Below, one piece after another: positions 63,331 through 64,000 of a stretch of DNA of 64,000 nucleotides (position 1 is its first letter; the number at the start of each line of letters is the position of its first letter). The stretch comes from JAIEPX01 sp963725255 (lineage in GTDB: Bacteria > Pseudomonadota > Gammaproteobacteria > JAIEPX01): the NCBI GenBank assembly GCA_963725255.1, contig CAVRXV010000004.1, forward strand, positions 248,001-312,000, given 5' to 3'. The notes beneath the pieces were generated by a model. It made no database searches. It had not been told where the DNA came from and was given only the letters and a program-made list of their open reading frames with translations. A program made the translations under genes and the position numbers.

Positions 63331-64000
63331 TATGGCGCAGAAATTTGATGTCATCATTGTGGGTGCAGGAGTGCCTGGATTAATCGCTGCAATTGAAATG
63401 TCTCTTGCAGGATTAAAGGTTGCTCTCATTGAGTCACGAGAATTTCAAGAAACCCCTTCTGGAAAACATGTTCGAGTGAGTGCTATCAATATTGTTTCAG
63501 AGAGAATTTTACGACGATTACACTGTTGGGATGGAATATCGACTAAAAACATCAGTCCTTTTCGTGAAATTACTGTAAGTGATGCAGAAGGAGTAGGGCG
63601 AGTATTATTTAGTTATCGAGATGTGGGTCGTGAATATTTGGGGGAATATTGTTGCGAATGAAGCACTGATTCAAATATTGTTAAATCGTGTAAGCGAAAT
63701 ACCCAATTTATTTTTATTTTGTCCTGCTCAAATTAATGTCATGATGATTGATGATGACATTGTCAAAATAAAATTATCGGATGAAACAAAGATCGAATCG
63801 AAATTACTGGTTGGTGCTGATGGTGCTGAATCTTGGGTGAGAAAAACACTGAATATTCCTGTTGTAGAAATGCCTTATCATCATACTGCGCTTGTTGCGA
63901 CGGTTAAAACAGAATATTCGCATCGTTCAATTGCGAGGCAACGATTCAGAGAGAATGGGCCGATTGCATTTTTACCTTTAGAAAACAAACATCATTGTTC
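63317..64000 (+). pseudogene. ubiI: UbiI-like FAD monooxygenase, frameshifted and cut by the window end
   Basis: A second ubiquinone-type flavin hydroxylase (VisC/UbiI): FDVIIVGAGVPGLIAAIEM at the N-terminus and LLVGADGAESWVRKTLNIP further on. The frame is lost in a run of five G (63640-63644). With four G the sequence continues YLGNIVANEALIQILLNRVS, the expected UbiI path, and stays open to base 64000. As this is the fourth such break in a conserved gene here, an indel error is likely. The 3' end lies outside the window. Confidence 0.85.

Overview
The window looks like a chromosome segment of an AT-rich gammaproteobacterium of the order Legionellales, an intracellular or amoeba-associated lineage such as Coxiellaceae or Berkiella relatives. 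The evidence is twofold. First, it has gammaproteobacterial gene neighbourhoods: murD-ftsW-murC-ddl-ftsQ / ftsA-ftsZ / lpxC-dciA-secA; pilD-coaE-zapD; and ygfA-6S RNA-zapA-TIGR02449-pepP-ubiH-ubiI. Second, host-type protein modules sit between these blocks: leucine-rich repeats, F-box plus ankyrin, tandem U-boxes, and a PI3/4-kinase-like domain. The lineage is inferred, not proven; a 16S gene is not in the window.

Layout. 1-8.9 kb: three related low-complexity/LRR proteins, effector-like, surrounding rlmE. 9.3-14.9 kb: murD, ftsW, murC, ddl and ftsQ, tightly overlapping, but without murG and murB, which normally lie inside this run. 14.9-24.5 kb: two cassettes split ftsQ from ftsA. Cassette one holds a hypothetical gene, a Rossmann-like/proline-rich protein, an F-box/ankyrin protein, a deaminase-like protein and its small partner. 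It ends in a second copy of the ftsQ 3' end. Cassette two is arsM-arsC-arsR. Three copies of a ~175 bp palindromic element delimit the cassettes. 24.7-27.2 kb: ftsA and ftsZ. 27.2-31.7 kb: a compact three-gene cassette (vWA plus two U-boxes; adenylosuccinate-synthetase-like; PI3/4-kinase-like) between ftsZ and lpxC. 31.8-36.1 kb: lpxC, dciA, secA. 36.3-41.8 kb: a LysR regulator divergent from a dabB-dabA inorganic-carbon uptake operon and a DUF6671-like gene. 41.8-45.5 kb: zapD, an EamA transporter, a glycine-zipper lipoprotein, coaE, pilD. 45.6-46.9 kb: an IS3-family element. 47.2-56.3 kb: tRNA-Thr followed by an accessory island with a Cas4-like/DUF2779 nuclease and a large SNF2 helicase, flanked by duplicated gene remnants. 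56.5-64 kb: an alpha/beta-hydrolase effector-like gene, a release-factor-like gene, rhomboid, ygfA, 6S RNA, zapA, TIGR02449, pepP, ubiH and the start of ubiI.

Four conserved genes (ftsA, ftsZ, secA, ubiI) each carry one single-base frameshift. In the three that are complete, correcting it gives a normal family length. Because the first three are essential, sequencing or assembly error is the simplest explanation.

The two most interesting candidates for undescribed systems are the vWA/U-box + PurA-like + kinase-like cassette and the DUF2779 nuclease + SNF2 helicase pair. The first could be a set of host-directed effectors or a signalling module; the second resembles a nucleic-acid defence module. 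Both functional readings are inference.
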